This document shows positions 33,127 to 41,208 of a stretch of DNA of 49,520 nt, piece after piece. This stretch comes from Candidatus Parvarchaeota archaeon (lineage in GTDB: Archaea; Nanobdellota; Nanobdellia; Parvarchaeales; Parvarchaeaceae). The stretch covers positions 1-49,520 of the forward strand of contig JAMCSQ010000044.1 in NCBI GenBank assembly GCA_023378805.1. Direction: 5' to 3'. The position numbers and the translations under genes are program-made. The notes beneath the pieces are model-generated. The model made no database searches. It saw nothing but the letters and a program-made list of their open reading frames with translations, and had not been told where the DNA came from. The stretch's first letter is position 1, and every line of letters begins with the position of its first letter.

Positions 33127-33491
33127 ATAAATCGTTTAAACCTTGTATACCAAAAATGCATGTCCAAGATAATAAAAACTGCCGTAATTACCGCAAAAAT
33201 AAAACCCAAAAAGGACGTGGAATACTGCAGAACTGTTGTTGGATTAAATCCTCCGTCAAGAAAATCTGAAAAAGCCATCAATCCTGTAAGAAAGGCAAAT
33301 AAACCTGCAAATACAAAATAAGGAGTTCTTGTTTTTTCTGGATTCAAAAGATAACTTGACAGAGGTGCTCGGTCTTTTATGTGCTTTATCAATGCTCTTA
33401 AAATTATCATACCATAATAAACTGCGAAAATGCCAAGTATGCTCAGCAGTCCAAAAATCACCTCATCTGCTGTTTTTATGTATAACATCAT
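33123..33491 (-). CDS. Small membrane protein with KHxxD[KR]AP motif, module component A, copy 1
   Basis: The protein has 122 residues and three helices (about 11-34, 57-77 and 88-111). The cytoplasmic loop after helix 1 has KHIKDRAPLSSYLLN, the defining motif shared with copies at 41205-41552 and 42406-42771. The end is FWYTRFKRFI, also aromatic and basic in the other copies. The motif is close to the membrane and fits binding of a charged partner or ligand, but no function is known. The ATG overlaps the stop of the preceding membrane protein (33488-33889), and its own stop overlaps component B, so three genes form one tightly coupled unit. Confidence 0.68.
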   Translation of the reverse strand: MMLYIKTADEVIFGLLSILGIFAVYYGMIILRALIKHIKDRAPLSSYLLNPEKTRTPYFVFAGLFAFLTGLMAFSDFLDGGFNPTTVLQYSTSFLGFIFAVITAVFIILDMHFWYTRFKRFI

Positions 33492-33889
33492 ATAACTCCG
33501 TAGTAAGCAATTAAAATCATGATTGTTGTAAGGACTGCAGTAGAGATAAGTGAATAAGTAATTAAAACTCCTGCCTCCTTCAAGTCAACAAGATGCAATG
33601 CTTTATTCTTTACTGAACCTTTTTTAGTATGGGAAATTAAATATACTCCGTTAATAGCATTTGCAACGCAGAACCTCTTATACCCCTGGTAAAAACCTAT
33701 AAAACCCAAAAATAAAGGAAACGCTAATAAAATAAAAAATAGATAATTTACTTTAAAAATTGAAAGAAAGATTGCAAGAATTACAAAAACAACGAAACCT
33801 GCAAGCCCTCCAATGTATCTTTTCCTTATCTCTTTAGGACCTATATTACACTTCCCAGGGGAGTAATTATCCGGCCTATTCTCGCTCAT
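33488..33889 (-). CDS. Membrane protein leading the first module (hypothetical)
   Basis: The protein has 133 residues. A polar 26-residue N-terminus with one Cys (C14) is followed by helices at about 27-44, 48-68 and 108-130, with the segment YQGYKRFCVANAINGVYLIS between. It is not recognised. It is the first gene of the three-gene unit with components A and B, overlapping A by ATGA. A TATA-like AGTTTATTAACG (33909-33920) is centred about 25 bases upstream of the ATG, so this is the likely promoter for all three. I see no counterpart beside the other two module copies, so it may be specific to copy 1. Confidence 0.58.
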   Translation of the reverse strand: MSENRPDNYSPGKCNIGPKEIRKRYIGGLAGFVVFVILAIFLSIFKVNYLFFILLAFPLFLGFIGFYQGYKRFCVANAINGVYLISHTKKGSVKNKALHLVDLKEAGVLITYSLISTAVLTTIMILIAYYGVI

Positions 33890-33983
33890 AACATCAGTAA
33901 TATTTACACGTTAATAAACTATTTGGCATTGACAAATAGATAAGGAAGATACTAATAACAAAGAATAATCTATTAGACTACAA

Positions 33984-34784
33984 TTATAAGTATTTTATTT
34001 GATAATAGATAGCGTCAATAGAAGAGGCTTTTTCGGTTGGAGTGTATGGCTTTTCGTTTTTTTCGCTTTTAGCATTCATTATCCAGATAGAGTCTATACC
34101 ATTCTCATTGGCCATTTTTATATCTGTGTTTATTCTGTCCCCTACTATCAGTATCCTGTTCCTTTTAATTTTATATTTTTTTGCAATATAATCTATGGTG
34201 GACTTGAATGGTTTTCCGAATGTGTAATCAGGTTCCCTTTTTACGGCCTGTGTTATAAGCGTTATTATCAAACCGGCATCTGGTATTTCTTTTCCTCTCT
34301 TATAAGGGCATAAAGGGTCGTTATGTGTCAGTAGAAACTTGGCTCCTTTATTTAGATGAGCTATGTTTCTTCTTAATTTTTCATAAGTGAGATTTACATC
34401 AAATCCGACTATTACTATCTCAGGATTTTCCTTATCAAATATAAATCCCTTTAACAAAAGTTCTCTTAGGAAATCATTTGATATTACTCCATCAAATCTT
34501 TTGATTTTCTTTTTAATTAAAAAATCTTCTACCAAATCATTTGGGAGTAGTAACTGTTCTTCTTTTAAATTAATCTTTAATATTTTACCTAGAGCCCTTA
34601 ACCTTTTTTCCTTGCTTTCTGAATCGTTATTGCTTAGAATTATGAACTTTTTGCCCATTTGAATCAATTTACTTAAAAATGCGGAAGAGGATGAAAAAGG
34701 AGTATCCCAAAGATATAATGTTCCATCGCCATCTAAAAGAAGGAGATCTTTATTTTTTATAAGCTCTTTTATCTTATTACCCAT
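33984..34784 (-). CDS. HAD-superfamily phosphatase (NagD/IIA type)
   Basis: This 266-residue HAD hydrolase has the nucleophile motif LLLLDGDGTLY (residues 15-24), motif II ILSNND, a middle cap domain, a conserved FGKPFKSTIDYI segment, and the final VGDRINTDIKMANENG metal-binding motif. This order matches subclass IIA enzymes, which remove phosphate from nucleotides, sugars or glycerol phosphates. A glycerol-phosphate or nucleotide phosphatase role is possible, particularly given the nearby glycerol genes. No partner overlaps. AT-rich sequence with ATTTAAATA and TATAAAATG precedes the ATG. Confidence 0.85.
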   Translation of the reverse strand: MGNKIKELIKNKDLLLLDGDGTLYLWDTPFSSSSAFLSKLIQMGKKFIILSNNDSESKEKRLRALGKILKINLKEEQLLLPNDLVEDFLIKKKIKRFDGVISNDFLRELLLKGFIFDKENPEIVIVGFDVNLTYEKLRRNIAHLNKGAKFLLTHNDPLCPYKRGKEIPDAGLIITLITQAVKREPDYTFGKPFKSTIDYIAKKYKIKRNRILIVGDRINTDIKMANENGIDSIWIMNAKSEKNEKPYTPTEKASSIDAIYYQIKYL

Positions 34785-34820
34785 TTATTTAAATACCTCA
34801 TTTTATACTTTTATACCATC

Positions 34821-36023
34821 CTAATTACCACTACCTTTCTTTATAAGGAATACTGGAACTGCGATTGCAAGTGATACTGCGCCGAATAAGAACAGTATAA
34901 GCATTGATGACCATACCGAAGTAAATGGCGCATTAAAAACGACCACCTGTCTGAAAGCTTCAACACCGTAAGTCAACGGGAGGAATTTCGCTATATCTGC
35001 TATAACTGAAGGTAATTCCTGCAAGGGATAAAGCACTCCGCTTAAAAACAGCATAGGAAAGAAAACAAGGTTTAACAATAGCTGAGAAGTTTCCTGGTCT
35101 TTAGTCAGTGCAGTTACTAAAAGCCCTAAGCCAAGGAAACCAAATATTCCAAGTATAAGTATGGCAGCAGTAAGTAAAATGTTTCCATTGAAGCTCATGT
35201 GAAATAAAAGAATTACAAGAATAACTACTACCGCAGACTGTATTAAACTCCTTACCAGCTGTGAAAGCATCTTTCCGGTTAAAAAAGAACCTGTTCTTAT
35301 AGGTGAAAGCATTACAGCAGTTATAGTCCCGTCTTCTTTTTCTCTACTTAACGCTGAACCTAATGCGGTTAATCCCGCCATCATGCTAAGAAGCATTATT
35401 AGCCCCGGGCCTATAAAATCAAAATAATTGCCAGAAAGTATGGGTACAGAACTTACTACGAGAGGCGAAATTACAAATTCTGGGTTTATTTTCGGTAAAC
35501 CTACCAGCTCAGAATTCAATTTAGAAACAGTTCCATTGACTATTTCTGCAGAAAGTACAGTTGATGCTACGGATACTTTAGCATTTATATATTCCTCCAA
35601 TGTTGGAGAGGTTGGGTTTGTTACCAGTTTTAATTGCGTTGGTTGACCAGAAAGGCTTACGCTTGTGAAATTTGCGGGAAAATAGAGAATAGAGTCTATG
35701 GCACCGCTTCTTAAAGCTGATTCGGCTAAAGCCATCGAAGAATAGTTACTAAAAGTAATGCTTGAGTTGTACTTTACAAGTGAAATGAAGGAATTGCTTA
35801 AGTATATTGTATGGCTGTTAAAAGTAAATCCGCTATCGTTGTTTACTATACCTATATGAATGCCGTTGAAGCTAGAAGTAGAAGGAAACATAAAACCAAA
35901 TAGCATTATTATAAGAACAGGGAAAACAAACATCATGACAAGCCTAAAAGGTGTTCTGTAAAGTTCAATCAAATCCCTTTTGGCAATTATAAAAGCATCA
36001 TTTAAGGCTTTGAATACCATCAC
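34821..36023 (-). CDS. ABC-2 transporter permease with large external loop
   Basis: This 400-residue permease has one helix near 25-48, then an external domain of about 170 residues, then five helices in the last 190 residues. LSREKEDGTITAVMLSPIRTGSFLTGKML after the second helix is the typical ABC-2 motif. Such proteins export drugs, lipids or glycan precursors. It is the last gene of a five-gene operon. The start overlaps the upstream ATPase stop by 4 bases (ATGA), implying that ATPase is its partner. It is larger than the permease at 36802-37569, whose loops are short. Confidence 0.86.
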   Translation of the reverse strand: MMVFKALNDAFIIAKRDLIELYRTPFRLVMMFVFPVLIIMLFGFMFPSTSSFNGIHIGIVNNDSGFTFNSHTIYLSNSFISLVKYNSSITFSNYSSMALAESALRSGAIDSILYFPANFTSVSLSGQPTQLKLVTNPTSPTLEEYINAKVSVASTVLSAEIVNGTVSKLNSELVGLPKINPEFVISPLVVSSVPILSGNYFDFIGPGLIMLLSMMAGLTALGSALSREKEDGTITAVMLSPIRTGSFLTGKMLSQLVRSLIQSAVVVILVILLFHMSFNGNILLTAAILILGIFGFLGLGLLVTALTKDQETSQLLLNLVFFPMLFLSGVLYPLQELPSVIADIAKFLPLTYGVEAFRQVVVFNAPFTSVWSSMLILFLFGAVSLAIAVPVFLIKKGSGN

Positions 36024-36799
36024 ATACCCCTCCTTGGAGCTAGACTCATCTTTTCAGTTTCATCTCTTAATTCTTTACCTGCATAATGTATAAAAACGTT
36101 TTCCAAAGTCGCATTTTTCCCTAGTTTTTTCTTAAGATTCTTAGGGGTATCACAGGCCATTAAATTACCATGATCTATCAGTGCAATTCTGTCAGAAAGT
36201 TCGTCTGCATCCTGCATTATATGTGTTGTAAGTATTATAGTACTCCCTTTTCTGTTTATGTCCTTTATTTTTTTCTTTATAAACGAAACGGTTATTGGGT
36301 CTAGACCAACAGTTGGCTCATCCAAAAAGAATACTTTTGGCTCGTTCAGCAGAACCCTAACAAGGTCTAATCTCCTCTTCATACCTAAAGAAAATGTGCC
36401 TACGGGCCTTTTTCTGAATTTTGACAGCGCAAACTCTTCCAAACCAACTGTTATCCTTTCCTCGAGCTCTTTCCTGTTTATTCCGTATAATCTTCCAAAA
36501 AACATTAAATTCTCTTCTGCAGTAAGCGGTGGATACATAGTAACCTTTTCCGTTATAACTCCTATAGACTTTCTAACTTCTAATGCGTCTTTTATTACAT
36601 CATACCCAAGTACAGATGCATATCCGCTTGTAGGCTTTATCAATGTAGTAAGCATGCTTATCAAAGTAGTTTTTCCAGCTCCATTTGGACCAAGAATGCC
36701 GAATATCTCTCCTTTTTTTACTTTTAAACTAATTGCATTATCAGCAGTAAACTCTCCGAATTTCTTCGTCAGTTTATCTGCGATTATAGAATATTCCAT
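36020..36799 (-). CDS. ABC transporter ATPase (ABC-2 exporter type), second pair
   Basis: The 259-residue ATPase has Walker A GPNGAGKTTLISML, Q-loop region VITEKVTMYPPL, a signature SLGMKRRLDLVRVLL (a variant of LSGGQ), Walker B VFFLDEPTVGLD and an H-loop LTTHIMQDADELSDRIAL. These match ABC-2-type exporter ATPases such as DrrA or CcmA. It sits two bases after the permease at 36802-37569 and overlaps the permease at 34821-36023, so it probably energises the latter. Two ATPase-permease pairs in one operon could make one heteromeric complex or two exporters. Confidence 0.9.
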   Translation of the reverse strand: MEYSIIADKLTKKFGEFTADNAISLKVKKGEIFGILGPNGAGKTTLISMLTTLIKPTSGYASVLGYDVIKDALEVRKSIGVITEKVTMYPPLTAEENLMFFGRLYGINRKELEERITVGLEEFALSKFRKRPVGTFSLGMKRRLDLVRVLLNEPKVFFLDEPTVGLDPITVSFIKKKIKDINRKGSTIILTTHIMQDADELSDRIALIDHGNLMACDTPKNLKKKLGKNATLENVFIHYAGKELRDETEKMSLAPRRGM

Positions 36800-36801
36800 G
36801 A

Positions 36802-37569
36802 TTATTCTGCTTTAAGCCATTTCCTAGATAAAAATGCTCCTATCCCCAAAAATAGAAAACAGAATATAACCAGATACAGAAGGAACAGAAAGTTTGTAGG
36901 GGTATTCAGCACAAATGACCTGCCTAATCCAGCAGCGAATGATAAGGGATTTACTGAGCTTATATCTCTCATCCATCCAGGAAATATGGTGGAAGGGAAA
37001 AGTGCAGTGCTTGAAAACATAAGCGGCAGATTTATGAGATTAGAAACGACTCCGGGAGTCTGCCAGTCATTAGAACGCATTGTTATTATTGAATATATTG
37101 ATGCCATGCCTACACCTAAAAGAAGCAGACCCAAGATCCAGACTACTAAGCTCAATATATTCAAGTGAAAGACAACACCGAAGGCAAGACTTACAAGCAT
37201 CATTATCGGGATAGACAGCAAACCCCTTGTAGACGCCCCAAAAACTTTTCCGAAGAAGATAGATTCCTTTGGTGCTTTTGTAACAAGTATCCTCTTCAAA
37301 AATCCGAACCTTTTGTCTTGTATCATACTCATTGAACTAAACATGCCTACAAATATCATAGAAGCTGCAAGCTCACCCGGGAGCAAAAAAGCTATATAAT
37401 TTGTGGTGTGGAAAAAACTGGATAAAAAACTCGATGGAACGTGCGAAAAACTGCTACCGAAAAAAACCAGCCACATTATAGGTTGTACTATCATCATAGC
37501 TACAACTGCCTTGTTCCTAAAGGTTTTCTTAACTTCCCTGATAAATAAGGCCCAGGTTTCCTGTATCAT
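36802..37569 (-). CDS. ABC-2 transporter permease, first pair
   Basis: This is a 255-residue permease with six predicted membrane helices (about 20-40, 60-80, 105-130, 138-160, 170-190 and 225-247) and short loops. It contains the ABC-2 features FSSMSMIQDKRFGFLKRILVTKAPKES and LFPSTIFPGWMRDISSVNPLSFAAG. The start overlaps the stop of the ATPase gene at 37566-38534 by 4 bases, making them partners. The operon order, PadR-ATPase-permease-ATPase-permease, suggests drug or lipid export under PadR control. Confidence 0.88.
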   Translation of the reverse strand: MIQETWALFIREVKKTFRNKAVVAMMIVQPIMWLVFFGSSFSHVPSSFLSSFFHTTNYIAFLLPGELAASMIFVGMFSSMSMIQDKRFGFLKRILVTKAPKESIFFGKVFGASTRGLLSIPIMMLVSLAFGVVFHLNILSLVVWILGLLLLGVGMASIYSIITMRSNDWQTPGVVSNLINLPLMFSSTALFPSTIFPGWMRDISSVNPLSFAAGLGRSFVLNTPTNFLFLLYLVIFCFLFLGIGAFLSRKWLKAE

Positions 37570-38534
37570 TGCATGTTCCTCCGTACCATTGAATAAAACT
37601 TGCGGTAATCTACTGATTCCTCAGTTTCCTTTATAGTTGAGCCGGTTAACTTTAAGAATACGCTGTCTAGACTTGGAGTTATAAGGTTTATTGATTTAAG
37701 ATTTTCCAGATTTATTGACCTGAGTACATCAAGCATGTTATCCTTTGAGCTTATTTCTATCAAGATTTTGTTTTTATTTTTTTCTAATATATGAAAATTC
37801 TTTAATGATGAAATATCAAAACCATTGTTAACTTCCAGGCTTACTGCATACCCCCCTGCCTTCTGCTTTAATTCGGTTGGTGACCCCAAAGCTATTATTT
37901 TACCGCGTGATATTATTGCAATCCTGTCACATAACTGGTCCGCTTCTTCCATATAGTGCGTTGTAAGAAATACAGTCACCTTATACTCATTTTTTATGAT
38001 AAGTATAAGATCCCAAAGCATCTTTCTGGTTCCTACATCTAAACCTATCGTAGGTTCATCCATAAATATTACTTCTGGAGAATTCAGCAAGGCCATAGCT
38101 ATCTCCAGTTTCTTTCTCATTCCGGTAGAAAACTTGCCCACGTTTTTGTATTTAAATTCTGTCAATTCAAAGTATCTCAAAAGATTATCGGCATTTTCTT
38201 CCCAATTTGTTATCCCCTGCAAAGCAGCTTGCAAACCCAGATTTTCCCATGCATTCAAATCATCATCGAGTATTATTTCTGCAGAGACCCACCCTATGTT
38301 TCTTTTAACTTCTTTTTGCTGCTTGATTATGTCATAACCTGCTACAGATGCATTTCCGCTTGTTGGGGGACTTAAAGTAGTAAGCAGCTTTATAGTAGTA
38401 GTTTTTCCTGCTCCATTTGGACCAAGCAGGCCGAATATTTCTCCTTTCTTAACAGCAAAGGATATGTTATCTACGGCCTTAAAATTGCCGTATTGTTTGC
38501 TAAGGTTTCTCACGTCAACAGTTATTTCATCCAT
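37566..38534 (-). CDS. DrrA-type ABC transporter ATPase, first pair
   Basis: This 322-residue ATPase has Walker A LLGPNGAGKTTTIKLL, signature FSTGMRKKLEIAMALL, Walker B VIFMDEPTIGLD and H-loop LTTHYMEEADQLCDRIAII. The extra 80 residues after the ATPase core resemble the C-terminal DrrA domain. It follows the PadR gene by 1 base and overlaps the next permease by 4 bases. By family it powers export of small hydrophobic molecules or surface-lipid components; the actual cargo is unknown. Confidence 0.9.
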   Translation of the reverse strand: MDEITVDVRNLSKQYGNFKAVDNISFAVKKGEIFGLLGPNGAGKTTTIKLLTTLSPPTSGNASVAGYDIIKQQKEVKRNIGWVSAEIILDDDLNAWENLGLQAALQGITNWEENADNLLRYFELTEFKYKNVGKFSTGMRKKLEIAMALLNSPEVIFMDEPTIGLDVGTRKMLWDLILIIKNEYKVTVFLTTHYMEEADQLCDRIAIISRGKIIALGSPTELKQKAGGYAVSLEVNNGFDISSLKNFHILEKNKNKILIEISSKDNMLDVLRSINLENLKSINLITPSLDSVFLKLTGSTIKETEESVDYRKFYSMVRRNMQ

Positions 38535-38535
38535 A

Positions 38536-39054
38536 TCACTTTAGTATACTGTGCAGCCTACTATCTATTTTTTCCAGTGTTTTCTTGTTTTCCTTACTGA
38601 GAAGCTTTTCCTTTTCAAATATAAACTCAGATAAGTTATCTAGAGTCTCTATTGTTTCGTCTATGCTTGTGCTTTCATCCTTATTCATGAATGAAGAAGC
38701 AGACCTCCAGGGGAACCATGAGCTGTCTAGGTACTCTTTTCCTCTATCAGTGATCAAATAATATTTTTTATTGTCTTTTTGTTCTACTTTTACAAAACCG
38801 CTTTCAGATAGGTATTTTAATATCGAATAAATACTGCCTGGCGAAGGCCTCCAAAAGCCAAAACTCATTTCATAGATTTTATCTATCATCTGTGCACCAG
38901 TCATTTTCTCCTTTGAAACAAGCATTAATATCCAATACTTTATCCCAAACCCACGGCTTATACCATGCATGGAATGTGCAATTTTATGTACTATATTTGG
39001 GTCTATATTGAACCCAAAATTTATTTCATTAAAATTATCTTCTTTGTTTTTCAT
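38536..39054 (-). CDS. PadR-family transcriptional regulator
   Basis: The 172-residue protein has a PadR winged helix: YWILMLVSKEKMTGAQMIDKIYEMS, then WRPSPGSIYSILKYLSESGFV, and a wing YLITDRGKEYL. The C-terminal domain is helical and likely used for dimerisation. PadR proteins usually repress an adjacent transporter operon and release it on binding the cargo. This gene is first in the ABC operon, and a dyad at 39070-39086 lies 16 bases upstream of its ATG and downstream of a TATA-like AAATATATC, so autoregulation is likely. Confidence 0.85.
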   Translation of the reverse strand: MKNKEDNFNEINFGFNIDPNIVHKIAHSMHGISRGFGIKYWILMLVSKEKMTGAQMIDKIYEMSFGFWRPSPGSIYSILKYLSESGFVKVEQKDNKKYYLITDRGKEYLDSSWFPWRSASSFMNKDESTSIDETIETLDNLSEFIFEKEKLLSKENKKTLEKIDSRLHSILK

Positions 39055-39069
39055 ATTTTATACCTTACA

Positions 39070-39086
39070 ATATCGTTTTACGATAT
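39070..39086. promoter_or_regulatory. Palindromic operator candidate for PadR
   Basis: ATATCGT, 3 bases, ACGATAT: a perfect 7-base dyad between the putative TATA box (about 39098-39108, minus strand) and the PadR ATG. Occupation would block transcription start, so it is the best operator candidate for the operon. The site is 93 bases from the divergent sod ATG and could also influence that promoter. Confidence 0.5.
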
Positions 39087-39137
39087 CTATTAAAGATATA
39101 TTTAATATTTAAATACTTTTCTACAACTACATAAAAA

Positions 39138-39175
39138 ATTTTATATACTATAACTGCGTTATATCGATTAGGTGA
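39138..39175 (+). promoter_or_regulatory. sod promoter and Shine-Dalgarno
   Basis: The TATA-like TTTTATATACT begins near 39139. AGGTGA at 39170-39175 is 4 bases before the ATG at 39180, one of the few clear ribosome-binding sites in the window. The transcript therefore has a short leader. Confidence 0.5.
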
Positions 39176-39179
39176 TTTT

Positions 39180-39800
39180 ATGGCAAACTACGATGATCAG
39201 TATGATGTACAGAAATTAAATTATAAATCTCTGGAAGGATTTTCTGAAAAACAGATAAGCTTTCATCACGATGTTCATTATGCTGGCTACGTCAAAAAGA
39301 GAAATGAAGTACACGGCAAGCTAAAAACAGTCGATAAAGCCAATGCAAATGCAAATTATAGTGAGTTTAGATCATTAAAAAAAGAGGAGACATTTAATGC
39401 CAGTGGGCAGTTGCTTCATGAACTATATTTTGAAATGTTTGGTGGAGATGGGAAATACTCAGAGGATATGCCTCTTATAAAAAAAATAAATGAAGACTTT
39501 GGGAATTTTGAAAATTTTAAGCTAGATATGATGGCAACCGCAAAGGCGGCTAGGGGATGGGCAATACTTGCAATAGACCCAACTGATAACAAGCTTAGAA
39601 CCTTTTTGGCAGATGTACACAATGATGGAGCAGTATGGGGTTCAATACCTATAATAGCTTTGGACGTTTACGAACATGCCTTTTACGTTGACTATGGGCC
39701 AGACAAAGCTAAGTATCTAGAGCCATTTTTCAATAATTTAGACTGGAAAAAACTAAATGAAAGGTTTGTTAAATTCCAGAACGTTTACAAAAAGCAGTAA
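39180..39800 (+). CDS. sod: Fe/Mn superoxide dismutase
   Basis: This 206-residue enzyme has the four metal ligands of the family in place: H29 (ISFHHDVHY), H80 (GQLLHELYF), D162 and H166 (ALDVYEHAFY). The length and the ending motif YLEPFFNNLDW match archaeal cambialistic or iron enzymes. It converts superoxide to hydrogen peroxide and oxygen in the cytosol. It has a true Shine-Dalgarno sequence, and is divergent from the PadR-ABC operon. Metal preference cannot be told from the sequence. The peroxiredoxin at 42808-43251 could handle the peroxide formed. Confidence 0.94.
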   Translation: MANYDDQYDVQKLNYKSLEGFSEKQISFHHDVHYAGYVKKRNEVHGKLKTVDKANANANYSEFRSLKKEETFNASGQLLHELYFEMFGGDGKYSEDMPLIKKINEDFGNFENFKLDMMATAKAARGWAILAIDPTDNKLRTFLADVHNDGAVWGSIPIIALDVYEHAFYVDYGPDKAKYLEPFFNNLDWKKLNERFVKFQNVYKKQ

Positions 39801-39821
39801 TTAATAGATAATGGCCTAAAT

Positions 39822-40118
39822 TTACTCTTTAACTTCACATATTCTATATGTTAAGCCAAAGGAGTACTTACATGCAAGATTACTAATCTTATTTTTTAAT
39901 TCGTATTTGTTTGAAACGGTGTAAAAATTAACGCCAATCGCGACAGTCAGGGGATTTAAAATTTTATAGCTTGAAGAATAAATCAATGAATCTTTTATCA
40001 AATCACCCTTAAAATCATTAGCTTTTGAAAAAACATCCAGATTTGGCCTGCCAAATAACGTTAAACTGCAATCAAATAGAAGCTCTTCTAAACTTCCATT
40101 TTTTTGATTTTGTACCAT
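39822..40118 (-). CDS. Small hypothetical protein
   Basis: This soluble protein of 98 residues is not recognised. It has no membrane segment; a middle block PLTVAIGVNFYTVSNKY looks like beta strands, and the end carries SNLACKYSFGLTYRICEV with two cysteines. The ATG at 40118 is supported by AAGGAG, 8 bases upstream; a GTG three codons earlier would begin inside that site. It converges on the sod gene with 21 bases between stops. Confidence 0.5.
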   Translation of the reverse strand: MVQNQKNGSLEELLFDCSLTLFGRPNLDVFSKANDFKGDLIKDSLIYSSSYKILNPLTVAIGVNFYTVSNKYELKNKISNLACKYSFGLTYRICEVKE

Positions 40119-40126
40119 TCTAAACA

Positions 40127-40132
40127 CTCCTT
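40127..40132 (-). promoter_or_regulatory. Shine-Dalgarno site deciding the start at 40118
   Basis: AAGGAG on the minus strand has an 8-base spacing to the ATG, and overlaps the alternative GTG start at 40127. The 200 bases further upstream (40133-40331) are AT-rich with no gene seen. Confidence 0.55.
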
Positions 40133-40331
40133 TAATTCTTTTTCACTATGACGTGATCTTTACTTTCCTGCAATCTCCTTTATAAAAATAATCATTCTTG
40201 TAATATATAATTTAAGTAATTTTTCGATATCTAATAAGTCCTTTTGCATATTTTAATTTAATTACTTTTTAATTGTGAATTAATGACAAGTTCTAGTATA
40301 AATAATTAACTACTTTTAACAGTTAACTAAA

Positions 40332-40838
40332 CTAAGAAGGACTCTTATAATCGGATAACCTAATACTAGTTGCCGCTACAATTTTTTTAAATGATTCTTT
40401 ATCTAGATCTTTTATAACACCATAATTCAAGTATACTTTGTAATCACCAGAATGTAAATGTTTAATATATGCAGCGGGTATGACTTTTCTGTTCATTTTT
40501 ACGCCGAAGTACTCTTTCTCATAAGTATTATATCTTGTTACGTAGATCCCTGACATGTAAAACAAAGGAATGCTGTCATGCATAACACCGCTATTGTAAT
40601 CGGATGCGCCTCCGCTTGTTATTATATAATCACTTGATTTTCCGGGGAACCTTGAATCTTCCTTCCTATCTCTTACGAGATCAATTTTTATATTCTTAAA
40701 GTAATTAGATATGTCAATATATGGAAATTCTAATATATTCTCAGGATCTTCTTTTTTCAAATCCTCAAGAATTAAATCAAGATTTTTCCTTAATGTATCC
40801 ATCTCTTTAAACGCTTTATTTATATTTTTTCTAAACAT
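40332..40838 (-). CDS. Hypothetical protein downstream of the second membrane module
   Basis: This soluble protein (168 residues from the ATG at 40838) starts with a charged helix (about 1-40) able to form a coiled coil. Beta-rich sequence with SSDYIITSGGASDYNSG and NRKVIPAAYIKHLHSG follows. No family recognised. An upstream in-frame ATG at 40934 would overlap the membrane gene by 44 bases, and the extra 32 residues look non-coding, so I chose the internal start. It lies 52 bases after component B of module copy 2 on the same strand and may be a cytoplasmic partner, although no such gene follows the other copies. Confidence 0.5.
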   Translation of the reverse strand: MFRKNINKAFKEMDTLRKNLDLILEDLKKEDPENILEFPYIDISNYFKNIKIDLVRDRKEDSRFPGKSSDYIITSGGASDYNSGVMHDSIPLFYMSGIYVTRYNTYEKEYFGVKMNRKVIPAAYIKHLHSGDYKVYLNYGVIKDLDKESFKKIVAATSIRLSDYKSPS

Positions 40839-40890
40839 GTCTTTTAAAAGGAGATTAATCTTATAAAAACTTTCCCATCTCAAAATAAGA

Positions 40891-41208
40891 TTAATCTGGC
40901 TTATATCTATTTGATATAATATGCGCAAGAGCAAAAAAGAAAAATGAAGTGCCTAAAGCGTACACTAATATACTTAATAAATCAGAATTGTCTAAAAAAT
41001 TAAATAACTGCAACAAATAACCAGCTAAAAATATAAAGTTCATTGAGAGAAATAGTATAAATACGCTGATTGAATTCTTGTTAAGCCTTATCAACTGAAC
41101 GGCTTTTAAGGGGTTTTTATAAAAAGCCCTCGTAAATCTTATTACAGATACAACTATAATCACACCGATAAATGCAATCGAAATCGCTTCATAAACTCCG
41201 TTGCTCAT
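40891..41208 (-). CDS. Small membrane protein, module component B, copy 2
   Basis: The protein has 105 residues from the ATG at 41208 and three helices (about 6-27, 45-68 and 75-98). The loop after helix 1 carries YKNPLKAVQLIRLNKN, and the end is basic (SNRYKPD). A longer start at 41220 is possible, but the ATG at 41208 gives the same ATGA overlap with component A seen in the other two copies, which supports it. It has diverged strongly from copies 1 and 3 while the layout is kept. Function unknown. Confidence 0.62.
   Translation of the reverse strand: MSNGVYEAISIAFIGVIIVVSVIRFTRAFYKNPLKAVQLIRLNKNSISVFILFLSMNFIFLAGYLLQLFNFLDNSDLLSILVYALGTSFFFFALAHIISNRYKPD

Noticed and set aside
33984..34784. 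Frame on the plus strand at 33999-34313 (104 residues)
   Set aside because: It is antisense to the HAD phosphatase, whose four catalytic motifs are all intact.
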